Origin: Symbiodinium natans
Taxonomy: Eukaryota > Sar > Dinophyceae > Suessiales > Symbiodiniaceae
Length of the DNA: 48,500 nucleotides
Reading direction: 5' to 3'
Assembly: GCA_905221605.1 (NCBI GenBank)
Contig: CAJNDS010000580.1
Coordinates: 761,776-810,275 of the forward strand
In this document: one piece after another, positions 36,677-45,202 of the stretch
Position numbering within the stretch: the stretch's first letter is position 1
Layout: each line of letters starts with the position of its first letter
Position numbers and translations under genes: made by a program
Notes under the pieces: generated by a model
Told to the model about the DNA's origin: nothing
Databases searched by the model: none
Seen by the model: the letters and a program-made list of their open reading frames with translations, nothing else

Positions 36677-36767
36677 AACCCCGAGATGGCTTTTTTGGCG
36701 CCCTTGCTCGGAGAAGTTCACCCCAGACCCAAAGCCCAAGGCCGTGGCGAAGTCATACAGAGAGCAA
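36677..36767 (+). CDS. candidate exon beginning with ATG
   Basis: After AACCCCGAG the frame starts with ATG and reads MAFLAPLLGEVHPRPKAQ then GRGEVIQRAS, up to a GA donor. It could be an internal or a first coding exon. Confidence 0.35.
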
Positions 36768-36778
36768 GCCTGAGTTAG

Positions 36779-36903
36779 TTTAGGGTTTAGGGTTTAGGGT
36801 TTAGGGTTTAGGGTTTAGGGTTTAGGGTTAGGGTTTAGGGTTTAGGGTTTAGGGTTTGGGGTTTAGGGTTTCGGGTTTAGGGTTTAGGGTTTAGGGTTTA
36901 GGG
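36779..36903 (+). repeat. TTTAGGG array
   Basis: About eighteen units with single TTAGGG, TTTGGGG and TTTCGGG variants. Confidence 0.95.
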
Positions 36904-37760
36904 CCCTCTGAGCTTTGGCACCGGCCATGCCTTAAAACCCTGAGAGTCCTCACGCGCCAGGCCTTGGAGAGTTGCCCTGCGGCGGTGTTGGGGGGCCCAG
37001 GGACCAGGGTTTAGGGTTTAGGGTTTCGGGTGTAGAGGGTTTAGGGTTTAGGGTTTCGGGTTTTGCGTTCGGGGTTTAGGGTTTGGGGTTTATGGTCTCG
37101 GGTTTAGGGTTTCGGGTCAAGGGTTTTGGGGTTAGGGTTTAGGGTTTCCGGGTTGTTTTTTTGGGGTTTGGTGCGTTTATAGGGTTTGGGGTTTTGTTTT
37201 GGTGCGGTGGGTATTAGGGTTTAGGATTTAGAGCTTTTTGGTTTGGTGTGTTTCGCTTTTAGGGTTTAAGGCTGAGGGTAAGGTTTAAGGTTTCCCTTTC
37301 TCGTGCTTCCTCGTAGATTAGAGCATCTGTTGTAGCCTGAGGCTTAAAATTCAGGGCTCTTGGACTCTTTATGCTTGTGTTCAGTCCTTAAAGAACTGGG
37401 CTCTGAACCCCTAAACGCTTTAAGCCCTAGACCGCATGACTCTACACAACCCTAAACCCTAAGCCCTAAACCCTAAACCCTAAACCCTAAACCCTAAACC
37501 CTAAACCCTCTTTTCTAAAACCCCAAATCCTTGGGCTTTTTTGCGGCCGTCTTCATGGCGATGCTGCTCTAGAGCCGCGGGATCAATTCTACCCGCCGCC
37601 CACCCTTGGAACTACGAGCCCAAGACCTTCAAGCGGGAGATGAGAGCCCTCCCTAAACCCTAAACCCTAAACCCTAAACCCTAAACCCTAAACCCTAAAC
37701 CCTCTTTTCTGCCTGCAAAAAGAGAGCCCGGCAGATGGACTTGCTAAGAGTCCTACTTAC
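36904..37760 (+). other. candidate exons and diverged arrays
   Basis: 36912-36986 reads LWHRPCLKTLRVLTRQ then ALESCPAA before GTGTTG. 37355-37404 reads GSWTLYACVQSLKNWAL before a GA donor. 37576-37640 reads PRDQFYPPPTLGTTSPRP. 37733-37760 reads GLAKSPTYL. TTTCGGG/TTTTGGG diverged arrays cover 37000-37290; CCCTAAA arrays lie at 37450-37510 and 37652-37700. Confidence 0.3.
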
Positions 37761-37873
37761 CTAGGATGCCCAGTAGTACCCTTATTCCCTTTTTGGTAGG
37801 TTTAGGTTCCCTTATAAACCCCTTTAAGCAACAAAGGGCACCCTTTTTAAGCCTAGGTTACTGGGCAGCCTAG
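37761..37873. mobile_element. MITE family B copy
   Basis: CTAGGATGCCCAGTAGTACC at the left and GGTTACTGGGCAGCCTAG at the right; TTAC flanks it on both sides (37757-37760 and 37874-37877), a plausible 4-bp target duplication. Open frames abut both ends. Confidence 0.8.
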
Positions 37874-38027
37874 TTACTAGGCGCGGGCCAGCTCAAGGCT
37901 TTCCATCGCCGAAGCCATGAATCATTGCAAATCGACTAGTGGCTGAGAGGTTTGTGCGATCTGGGCTTGCCAAAGCAGATCCCTTGCAAGGCACGTCTGC
38001 TTCTGAGATGTTGCGCTGGCGAAAGAC
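37874..38027 (+). CDS. candidate exons between MITE B and MITE K
   Basis: 37874-37933 reads LLGAGQLKAFHRRSHESLQ. 37947-38020 reads RFVRSGLAKADPLQGTSA then SEMLRWR. An in-frame TAG separates them, so they would be two exons or one of them is spurious. Confidence 0.3.
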
Positions 38028-38125
38028 TCTATCCCCCCTTGGGAATTTATTTTTTGTTTATACAAAACACAAGAGGGTATGAAACATATTTTTTGTTTTC
38101 ATTCAGGTTCTAAGGGGGAGTATAG
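38028..38125. mobile_element. MITE family K copy
   Basis: TCTATCCCCCCTTGGGAATT at the left and TTCTAAGGGGGAGTATAG at the right; also at 20752-20849. The interior is AT-rich (TTTTTTGTTTA, CACAAGAGGGTAT). Each ends in TATAG, followed by an open segment. Confidence 0.7.
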
Positions 38126-38181
38126 AGAAGAAAGGGGAAACCTTAAACCCTAAACTCTAAACCCTAAACCCTAAACAACCC

Positions 38182-38700
38182 TAAACCTTTAAAGCCACTC
38201 TGAAGCTCCAAGGACTAAGCCTTCCAGGCCCCAGGCTCCGAAAACTCGAGGCCGCCCTGCAGCGCCAGAAGCCCAAGCTTGCATCCCCACACCCTCTCTG
38301 GGGTTTTAGATGGTGCCCCTTAATCCCAAACCCCACACCCTAAACCCTAAACCCCAAACCCCAAACCCCAAGCCCTAAACCCTAAACCCGAAATCATAAA
38401 AGCCAAATGTCAACCTCCCAGGTTGGAGGTGATGATGAACTGCATCCTCCTGGTGGAGACGAGGCAGGGAGCCGGCTGCTATGAGCCCAAAGCCCTAAGC
38501 CCTAAGCCCTAAACCCTAAACCCTAAACCCTAAACCCTAAACCCTAAACCCTAAACCCTAAACCCTAAACCCTAAACCCGAAACCGTTCGGGGCTCAGGG
38601 TTCCGGGTCTCCTTGTGAGTTGGGTTGTAGGTTTTGGTTACACAAAACCCTAAAGCTTTTGAGGAATAATGCCCTCTACATCCTGTCAAGGCTCTAAGGG
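38182..38700 (+). other. candidate exons and CCCTAAA arrays
   Basis: 38182-38303 reads TLKLQGLSLPGPRLRKLEA then ALQRQKPKLASPHPLW. 38423-38491 follows CTCCCAG and reads LEVMMNCILLVETRQGAG then CYEPK, well biased. 38655-38689 reads LLRNNALYILSR before a GC donor. Arrays lie at 38327-38395 and 38490-38585. Confidence 0.4.
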
Positions 38701-38715
38701 GAGTAGTTTTGAGTT

Positions 38716-38955
38716 GAGGGTCTAGGGTCTAGGGTTTAGGGTTTAGGGTTTTAGGGTTTAGGGTTAGGGTTTAGGGTTTAGGGTTTAGGGTTTAGGGTTT
38801 AGGGTTTAGGGTTTAGGGTTTAGGGTTTAGGGTTTAGGGTTTAGGTTAGGGTTTAGGGTTTAGGGTTTAGGGTTTAGGGTTTAGGGTTTAGGGTTTAGGG
38901 TTTAGGGTTTAGGGTTTAGGGTTTAGGGTTTAGGGTTTAGGGTTTAGGGTTTAGC
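38716..38955 (+). repeat. longest TTTAGGG array (about 230 bp)
   Basis: More than thirty units; single TTAGGG slips at about 38765 and 38845. Confidence 0.95.
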
Positions 38956-39049
38956 CCAGCCCCCCTAAACCCTTAAGGCTCGCACCCGAAGCCCTAAACC
39001 CTAAACCCTAAACCCTCATGAAACCTTAAACCCCTAACCCGACTTGGAC

Positions 39050-39188
39050 CTGGAGGTTCACGATACTTATTAACCAAGTGCAACTGTACTTCGAACCCAC
39101 TTATAAGCTCCTTAAGTGCCCCAAAAGGATTATAAATGGGTTATAAGTACAGGTATTATTGGGTGAATATGTACCCTGAACCTGCAAG
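39050..39188. mobile_element. MITE family H, uninterrupted copy
   Basis: CTGGAGGTTCACGATACTTA at the left and AATATGTACCCTGAACCTGC at the right; the interior matches 15407-15615 but lacks the telomere insert and its flanking duplication. Confidence 0.75.
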
Positions 39189-39217
39189 TAAACCCTAAAC
39201 CCTAGCATCTTCACGGC

Positions 39218-39752
39218 AGGCTTGGCCGCCTGGCAGCCAAGCGCTTTCTCCTTCAGATTTACAGCTCCTGGGCGAGGGGGTCTGGGGTTTATGGTTGTCG
39301 GTTTAGGGTTTAGGGGGTCTGTTGGTCTGAGCCCTTTGGATGATTTCCGGGTTTTTTCGGTTGTTGGGCTTTGCTTTAGGCTTTGGGGCTTTTCGGGGGG
39401 CTTTAGGGGTTTTAGGGGTTTTTGGTTGCTTTCACGATTGTTGCGTTCCTTCGTTCTCTTCAGGGGGTTGAGGTGCGGGGCTTATGACTTTCGGTGCCCC
39501 TAGTGGCCATGCTTTGCTGGGATCTGTGTTTTTGACATGTTTAATTTGGGGTTTGAGTTTTGTGGACAGAGTTTGGTCAAGTCCAGGTGGGTGGGTAGTT
39601 TCCGCATTGCTTGGTATAGCCAAACCCTAGCCCAAAACCCAAAACCCTAAACCCTAAACCCTAGGCATTTCACACAGCCAAGCACCTGTGCAGCTTAAGA
39701 CGGTGTTCGCAAGTGTGGGGCTTAGAAGGCTTTAGGCAGTTTAGGCTTTCAG
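39218..39752 (+). other. candidate exons in a GT-rich stretch
   Basis: 39218-39278 follows ACGGCAG and reads LAAWQPSAFSFRFTAPGRG before GTCTGG. 39463-39491 reads GLRCGAYDF after TCTCTTCAG. 39677-39711 reads QAPVQLKTVFA after CACACAG. The sequence between is GGTTT-rich, diverged repeat. Confidence 0.35.
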
Positions 39753-39853
39753 GTTGGGATGTGCCCCCCTTATACTAATAGTCCTTAATAGGGAATAAAC
39801 TAGGGGGTACTATAATCCAGTTTCAGGACTGTTCGTATAAGGGTGAATATTTA
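39753..39853. mobile_element. MITE family C copy 3
   Basis: TTGGGATGTGCCCCCCTTAT at the left, TACTATAATCCAG and a degraded right end GGGTGAATATTT. Confidence 0.6.
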
Positions 39854-39881
39854 AAGTTTAAGGCTTAGGGTTTGGGTTCAG

Positions 39882-39984
39882 GCTTCTGATGAGTGGCTGT
39901 TCGTCGGAGATGCCGAGCGCAGCAGCCAAAAAGACCCTTCCAAGTGCGTCTGAGCCCACAGGCCCGAGGCCCCCCGAAGGACGG
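39882..39984 (+). CDS. candidate internal exon
   Basis: After GGTTCAG the frame reads LLMSGCSSEMPSAAAKKT then LPSASEPTGPRPPEG and ends at GTTTGG. Confidence 0.35.
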
Positions 39985-40016
39985 TTTGGGGCGTAGTTTC
40001 TACGGAAACCCCTAAG

Positions 40017-40078
40017 ACTTACCATCTTGAACCCCGAGCCCTCCAAGCTGAATCCGCAATCCACAATCCCAAGCCTTG
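40017..40078 (+). CDS. candidate exon directly upstream of an introner-like MITE B
   Basis: After CCCTAAG the frame reads LTILNPEPSKLNPQSTIPSL and ends at G|GTAGCC, the first bases of MITE B. It continues in frame into 40187-40205. Confidence 0.5.
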
Positions 40079-40186
40079 GTAGCCCCGTGGTACCCTTTAC
40101 CCTTTTTTTGGTTCAAGGTTCACTTACAAAGCAACCAGCCCCCAAAACGGGCGCCCTTATCATGACATGGTTGCTGGGCTACCCAG
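40079..40186. mobile_element. MITE family B copy coinciding with a whole intron
   Basis: The element begins with GT (GTAGCCCC) and ends with AG (GGGCTACCCAG); both termini belong to the inverted ends. AAGCCTT flanks it on both sides (40071-40077, 40187-40193). Removal joins IPSL to EAFGPKK in frame. Confidence 0.7.
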
Positions 40187-40205
40187 AAGCCTTCGGCCCC
40201 AAAAA
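40187..40205 (+). CDS. candidate exon downstream of MITE B
   Basis: With the base left over from the previous exon it reads EAFGPKK and ends at a GC donor before a CCCTAAA array (40217-40265). Confidence 0.4.
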
Positions 40206-40299
40206 GCAAAACCCCAAGCCCTAAACCCTAAACCCCAAACCCTAAACCCTAAACCCCAAACCCCAAAGCCTCAAACCCAATTTTTTGGGTGCTTCCATG

Positions 40300-40375
40300 G
40301 TCTCAGGGTATCGTGACCAACTCCTGGAACAGCTCCCCGACGACGCACGGAGGAGGCGGGGGCATCCCCACCGTA
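40300..40375 (+). CDS. candidate exon, high third-position GC
   Basis: After GGTCTCAG (ends near 40306) one frame reads GIVTNSWNSSPTTH, then glycines and IPT, and stops at GTAACA. Another frame (YRDQLLEQLPDDARRRR) is also open, so the frame is undecided. Confidence 0.3.
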
Positions 40376-40378
40376 ACA

Positions 40379-40490
40379 GGGTTTAGGGTTTAGGGTTTAG
40401 GGTTTAGGGTTTAGGGTTTAGGGGTTTAGGGTTTAGGGGTTTAGGGGTTTAGGGGTTTAGGGGTTTAGGGGTTTAGGGTTTAGGGTTTAG
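40379..40490 (+). repeat. TTTAGGG array changing to TTTAGGGG
   Basis: Five 7-bp units, then 8-bp TTTAGGGG units (40420-40472), then 7-bp units again. Confidence 0.9.
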
Positions 40491-40513
40491 CCAGAACAGT
40501 CCTTAATAAGGAT

Positions 40514-40620
40514 TCTAGGCCCCGGAGCAGGCCCTGATTTCCTTGTTTTTCGGGTTGGGGTTCCCTTCTACTCACCTTCAAACCACGCCCTTTTTTATTC
40601 CCAGGTCCTAGCTTCTAGGA
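40514..40620. mobile_element. MITE family B, diverged copy
   Basis: Matches the copy at 9774 (GGCCCTGATTTCCTTGTTTT, TTTTTTATTCCCAGG) better than the other B copies, so these two form a subfamily. Confidence 0.55.
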
Positions 40621-41660
40621 TCCCAAACCCTATGCCCTCAACCCTACATGGGGCTTTCCGAAATTGGGATTGGGGCCCTTATGATGGGGGAATCCCATGA
40701 CAGGGGTCACCTATTTGCGTACACCAACAAAATCTCAAACCCTAGTTGAGTTCTGGGTCGGCAGTTTAGGTTTTTTGGCCTTGGAAGTTTTGTCTCAACC
40801 ACACGGCTGAAGGCATAAGGGCGTACTGCATCTCCACTAGGATCCCAGGAACCTTCAAACAATACCCAGAACATGCGGTTGTTTTCTTACATACCTAGGA
40901 CGGCTTTGGAGATATTTTGCATTTTCTTCATTTGGGTTTAGAAGGGACCCTGTATATGAGCATGTTTCAAAGGTTTTTTTGCGGCCAGCCCTGATAACGG
41001 ATGTATATCGGATGCTTTCAAGGCCGACTAAAGGCTTACAAAGACCTAGTATGGATTTGTGTGTTCATCCGGAGAATCCTCTTGGGTGATGTCTCTTGGG
41101 ATCCGATTTCTCACGCTGTTTCCGTTTAATTTACGGCTCCACATCAGCATAGGAGCCGCCAAAAGCAACATGAGTTCGATAGCTGGCCCCACTGCGAAGT
41201 CGCCTTCTTCTGCAAATTTCTTGCACTCCTGCCGATGACGGTGGTTTAGGGCTTAGGAACCGGTAAGGCATTGTACTCTAAAGCGTCGCAGGGTTTAGGA
41301 TGCGAGGCCAAACCCTCCTACGCAACTTTGAGCATAAAGGCACCTCGAGCAGCTGATGCTCGAGTGGAATGCCGACATTGCGTACGTGCCACCACCTCAG
41401 CATCATCGAGCGCTGGGCGCTCACAACCCTCAGCCCTTACACTCGGACGCCGTTAGACCCATAAGACCCCTACACCCTACACCCTCAACACTGCCCCCCT
41501 ACTAAGCCCTAAACCCTAACCCTACGCCCAAACCCGAGAGCCCTCATACCGAGAACCACACCCGAAATTGAACCCCCGCCCCTCCTCTTTGGCAGTTCAG
41601 ATTTTCGGAGTTCGCACCCCCCCAAACCCCTACATCGGAAGCCTCGGAGGCACAAAGGGG
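40621..41660. other. 1 kb stretch almost free of telomere-type repeats
   Basis: No array is present. 41271-41456 is open from an ATG for 61 codons (MYSKASQGLGCEAKPSY..., ending TLGRR) and might be an exon or a small gene. 40780-41230 shows no clear open frame or repeat and could be a true intergenic spacer. Confidence 0.4.
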
Positions 41661-41847
41661 TCAGGGCCTACTTAGGGGCTCAATTGGGGCTTAGGGTTTT
41701 TGGGTTTTGGGGTTGAGGGGTTTAGGGGTTTTATGTTTGTGGGGTATTCATTTTCTGGGGCTTCAAGGCCTCAAGTTGCGTTTTTGGGGTTGGGCATGTA
41801 GGAGCCCAACCCCCAGAAATACCTGAGCCCCACACCCTGTCCTTGGA

Positions 41848-41951
41848 CCCTAAACCCTAAACCCTAAACCCTAAACCCTAAACCCTAAACCCTAAACCCT
41901 AAACCCTAAACCCTAAACCCTAAACCCTAAACCCTAAACCCTAAACCCTAA
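41848..41951 (-). repeat. CCCTAAA array
   Basis: Fifteen near-perfect units. The sequence before it (41660-41847) is diverged TTTGGGG/GGTTTT repeat without a gene. Confidence 0.95.
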
Positions 41952-41963
41952 CTTGTCTGGAAG

Positions 41964-42300
41964 ACGGGTTGCCGCCACGCTTGCCGAAACCGGAGCGAGT
42001 CCAGCAAAGAAAACCTAAACCAGACATTCAGCCATTGAGGTCTGTGTAGCTTGAGAAGGCTTGTAGGGTTTCGGGCTTTAGGGAGGGGGGGGACTGGGCT
42101 TGGGGTTTCGGGTGGGCCGCCTGCTTCTTTAGGACCCTGAGCTACTAAACTGAGTATCTTTGCGGGTAATGTTCCCTCTGGTACTAACAACCCTTAATAG
42201 GGATTATAGTACCGCCTATTCCAAGCCATCCCAACCCGAAACCATGAAGCCCAAAGCCCGAGAGAGCCCAGACCCGAAACGCATAGACCCTGGCAACCTT
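41964..42300 (+). other. candidate exons and MITE C copy 4
   Basis: 41964-42035 follows TGGAAG and reads TGCRHACRNRSESSKENLN. 42249-42284 reads PKARESPDPKRI. 42164-42233 is a MITE C copy (AATGTTCCC ... CATCCC, GGATTATAGTACC inside). Confidence 0.35.
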
Positions 42301-42315
42301 TCAAACTTCAAAAGT

Positions 42316-42443
42316 AGGGTTCAGGGTTTAGGGTTTAGGGTTTAGGTTTAGGGTTTAGGGTTTAGGGTTTAGGGTTTAGGGTTTAGGGTTTAGGGTTTAG
42401 GGTTTAGGGTTTAGGGTTTAGGGTTTAGGGTTTAGGGTTTAGG
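42316..42443 (+). repeat. TTTAGGG array
   Basis: About eighteen units with one TTAGG slip near the start. Confidence 0.95.
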
Positions 42444-42960
42444 AGCAACCCCTGAGGTATCCGAAGCTTTTGGATGTCCAGCGGCTGGGTTGGGGGGCCC
42501 GGGAGAGGAGCATGCGTTTTGGGTTTATGGGGTTTAGGGTTTAGGGTTTAGAGAGTCACCCTAAACCCTAAACCCTCAGCCTCCAAGCCCCATTGCTCTA
42601 CACCACAAGCGTGAAAGAGCACCTTTCTACAAGGTGCCCTACATAATCTACATACACCTTAGCCCTAAACCCTAAACCCTAAACCCCTAAACCCTAAACC
42701 TTAACCCCAGGAGGTGACTCCGGCAGCACATCTTGAGCCCGCAGCTAAGAAACGGAGGGCGGGCATCCTAAACCCTGAGCCCCTAAACCCTCAAACCCTA
42801 AACCCTAAACCCTAAACCCTAGTTCTTCTGCACTGGTCCGGAAGGCCGCTTGCCTAGTGCCTCAAGCACCGAGCCCTAAACGCCCGGCATGCCTGCCGCT
42901 AAACCCCTGAAAGACCCTGAGCCCTGAACTTCATGGACCCCCAAGACCCCTTAAATCCCC
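42442..42960 (+). other. candidate exons between C-strand arrays
   Basis: 42442-42488 reads ATPEVSEAFGCPAAG. 42710-42757 follows ACCCCAG and reads EVTPAAHLEPAAKKRRA, including a KKRR basic cluster. 42822-42872 reads SSALVRKAACLVPQA before a GA donor. Short CCCTAAA arrays lie at 42556-42580, 42662-42700 and 42790-42822. Confidence 0.35.
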
Positions 42961-42964
42961 CAAA

Positions 42965-43257
42965 ACTCTAAACCCTAAACCCTAAACCCTAAACCCTTTA
43001 GGGTTTAGGGTTTCGGGTTTAGGGACTAGGGTCTAGGGGAAAACCCTGAATTCTAACATCTAAACCCTAAACACCTAAACCCTAAACCTCTAACCCCTAA
43101 ACCCTGAACCCTAAACCTCTAAACCCCAAACCCTAACCCCTAAACCCTAAACCTCTAAACCCTAAGCCCTAAACCCTGAACCCCTAAATTCTAAACCCTA
43201 AACTCTAATCCCTAAGCCCTAAACCCTAAACCCTAAACCCTAAACCCTAAACTCCAC
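42965..43257. repeat. tail-to-tail junction and diverged C-strand repeats
   Basis: CCCTAAACCCTTTAGGGTTT at about 42985-43005 joins a CCCTAAA array to a TTTAGGG array. ACCTCTAAACCC-type variants follow to 43257. Confidence 0.85.
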
Positions 43258-43275
43258 CCCCTTTAGCCCTCCAGG

Positions 43276-43338
43276 TCCCTGGCCAGGCCTGCGTGCACCC
43301 GGCGTGGCAGCGTCGACGGCCGAGGCCGAGAAGAGTCG
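43276..43338 (+). CDS. candidate internal exon, very basic
   Basis: After CCTCCAG the frame reads VPGQACVHPAWQRRRPRP and ends near GTCGGG. Most third positions are G or C. Confidence 0.35.
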
Positions 43339-43355
43339 GGGTCCACTTTTCCATG

Positions 43356-43622
43356 GGGTTTAGGGTTTAGGGTTTAGGGTTTTGGGTTTAGGGTTTAGGG
43401 TTTACCCAAAGCCCTAAGTCCTAAACCCTAGCCCTAAACCCGAAACCCTATAGGGTTTTGGGGGTTAGGGTCTAGGGGTTAGGGGTTAGGGTTTAGGGTT
43501 TAGGGTTTACCCAAAGCCCTAAGTCCTAAACCCTAGCTCGAAACCCGAAACCCTGTAGGGTTTGGGGGTTAGGGTTTAGGGGTTAGGTTTCCGGGTTTAG
43601 GGTTTAGGGTTTAGGGTTTAGG
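43356..43622. repeat. 105-bp tandem duplication of mixed-orientation telomere sequence
   Basis: TTTACCCAAAGCCCTAAGTC starts at 43401 and again at 43506, 105 bp apart. Each unit contains a G-strand to C-strand turn (GGGTTTACCC) and a C-strand to G-strand turn (CCCTATAGGG or CCCTGTAGGG), so each can fold on itself. Confidence 0.85.
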
Positions 43623-43634
43623 GTCCTTGAATAA

Positions 43635-43676
43635 GGGTGGTCGTATTTTGGCATATTCGGCGGACCCTCTTTGAGA
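43635..43676 (+). CDS. candidate internal exon
   Basis: After GAATAAG the frame reads VVVFWHIRRTLFEK and ends at GTCAAT. Confidence 0.35.
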
Positions 43677-43755
43677 AAATGTCAATCTGGGCCTCACGTA
43701 GGTAGGGCTAGGAATTACGAGGCCGCTTTGGGAAGGAGTGATCATTGCTGGTTGG

Positions 43756-43963
43756 TTGGGATGTTCCCCCTTATATTAACAGTCCTGAATAGGGATTCTA
43801 ACAAGGGGGTACTATAATCCATAGTAGCTTACTGGCTCAAAACCCAACTTTTCAACTTTTGGGCTTCTTATAAGGTAGTTTATTCTGAAAGTTTCAACTT
43901 TGTATTTCCTTGGGTTTTGGGCCAGTAAGTTAGGGACTGGTAGTATAAGAGGGAACATCCCAA
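43756..43963. mobile_element. MITE family C copy 5 with nested element D and 8-bp target duplication
   Basis: TTGGGATGTTCCCCCTTATA at the left and GGGAACATCCCAA at the right. CTGGTTGG flanks it perfectly on both sides (43748-43755 and 43964-43971). An 8-bp target duplication is typical of hAT-type elements. It is interrupted by element D. Confidence 0.85.
43825..43932. mobile_element. element D nested in MITE C
   Basis: TAGCTTACTGGCTCAAAACCC at the left (first 20 bases) is mirrored by GGGTTTTGGGCCAGTAAGTTA at the right; 107 bp. TAG or TA flanks both sides. The host copy is continuous when D is removed. Only copy of D in the window. Confidence 0.8.
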
Positions 43964-43978
43964 CTGGTTGGTTCTAAG

Positions 43979-44076
43979 TTCTCCGATTGCGTTGTCCATT
44001 TTCGGGGTTTCATGCGCGCAGTTGAGGTGAACTCCAAAGCGTGGCATCCATTCTGCCGCGCAGCACCTCAAACCTA
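43979..44076 (+). CDS. candidate exon of 31 codons ending at TAG
   Basis: After GTTCTAAG the frame reads FSDCVVHFRGFMRAVEVN then SKAWHPFCRAAPQT and meets TAG at about 44074. It may be a terminal exon. A TTTAGGG array follows at 44117-44180. Confidence 0.35.
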
Positions 44077-44184
44077 GAACGCAACGCTTTCAGTGGTTTT
44101 AGGGCTTTTTAGGTTTCAGGGTTTAGGGTTTAGGGTTTAGGGTTTAGGGTTTAGGGTTTAGGGTTTAGGGTTTAGGGTTTACGG

Positions 44185-44490
44185 GAACCGCGGCCTCGAC
44201 TACACGCGGCCAGCCAGTGGCTGGCCAGATGCAAGGAATGCCATCGCCCGGACCATCAAGAACGTTCACTCGAAGCAGTCGAGCTGTGTCGCGCCAGTGT
44301 TTTTCGCGGCTTGCTTCAACTTGACAAGCCGAGACCCTAAACCCTAAACCCTAAACCCTAAACCCTAAACCCTAAACCCTAGCAGCTCCCGTGTGCTTTG
44401 GACCAGCCGCCGAGCAGCTCTCAACTGGGCCGATCCGCAGCTCGCTTGGCGCTTCGCGGTCAGAAGGGCCTTTGGAACCTTTGACGAGCA
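44185..44490 (+). other. two GC-rich candidate exons around a CCCTAAA array
   Basis: About 44187-44333 has one frame with high third-position GC reading RGLDYTRPASGWPDARNA then VAPVFFAACFNLTS, ending at a GA donor. 44335-44381 is a CCCTAAA array. About 44398-44490 reads SRVLWTSRRAALNWADPQ then LAWRFAVRRAFGTFDEQG and ends at GTGCGT. They lie 650-1000 bp upstream of the exostosin exons and could be its 5' exons, but carry no diagnostic motif. Confidence 0.45.
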
Positions 44491-44509
44491 AGGGTGCGTA
44501 GAGCAGATT

Positions 44510-44705
44510 CTATACTATTTGCTTAACTAGGATGCCCAGTAGTACCCTTTTTCCCTATTTTTGGTGGGTTTAGGTTCCCTTATAAACCCCTTTAAGCAAA
44601 AAGGGCAACCTTTTTAAGCCTAGGTTACTGGGCAGCCTAGTTGAGAACCCCTCCAAGAACATAAAAGATAATACCCCCCCTAATAGCCCTTATAAGGAAG
44701 AATCT
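44510..44705. mobile_element. MITE family A fragment with nested MITE B
   Basis: CTATACTATTTGCTTAA (A left end) is interrupted at TTAA by a complete MITE B (44527-44640, CTAGGATGCCCAG ... CTGGGCAGCCTAG), after which A resumes with TTGAGAACCCC. TTAA/TTGA flanks the B copy. The right end of A is missing. Confidence 0.75.
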
Positions 44706-44792
44706 GGGCTTAGGGTTCAGGTTTTAGGGGGGAGGGGTTACGGTGTTGCTGTTAGTGTACTAAGATTACACTCGAAGGAACCGGAGAGCCTT

Positions 44793-45100
44793 CCCTAAAC
44801 CCTAAACCCTAAACCCTAAACCCTAAACCCTAAACCCTAAACCCTGAACCCTGAACCCTGAACCCTGAACCCTGAACCCTTCACCATCTTCCTCAGCAGC
44901 AGCCCAGCATGAAACCTAAAATTAAGGGCAAGTTAAGGGTTGGGTTTAGGGCTCAGGGACTCTAAGGGTGTTTATAGGGCTTAGGGTGTTTAGGGTGTTT
45001 AGGGTGTTTCGGGCGTTTAGGGTGTTTAGGGTATTCAGGTGTGTTTAGGGCGTTTAGGGTTTCGAGTTTAGGGTTTAGGGTTTAGGGTTGCAGGTTTTAG
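44793..45100. repeat. CCCTAAA/CCCTGAA array and GTGTTTAGGG variants
   Basis: CCCTAAA (44795-44845) switches to CCCTGAA (44846-44880). 44960-45060 has a 10-bp GTGTTTAGGG/GCGTTTAGGG variant. Confidence 0.9.
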
Positions 45101-45140
45101 GTTTCAGCAGCATAGAGCGGGGTCACTGCCTTGGGTCCAG

Positions 45141-45202
45141 GACAAGTTCTGCTTTGGCCAGCGGTTCTACGTGTACGAGCTGGACAGCACATTCTACGGT
45201 GC
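45141..45202 (+). CDS. exostosin exon a
   Basis: After TGGGTCCAG it reads DKFCFGQRFYVYELDSTFYG with strong third-position GC. The end is chosen so that exon b joins in frame; the GC donor could also lie four bases later (45206). Confidence 0.8.
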
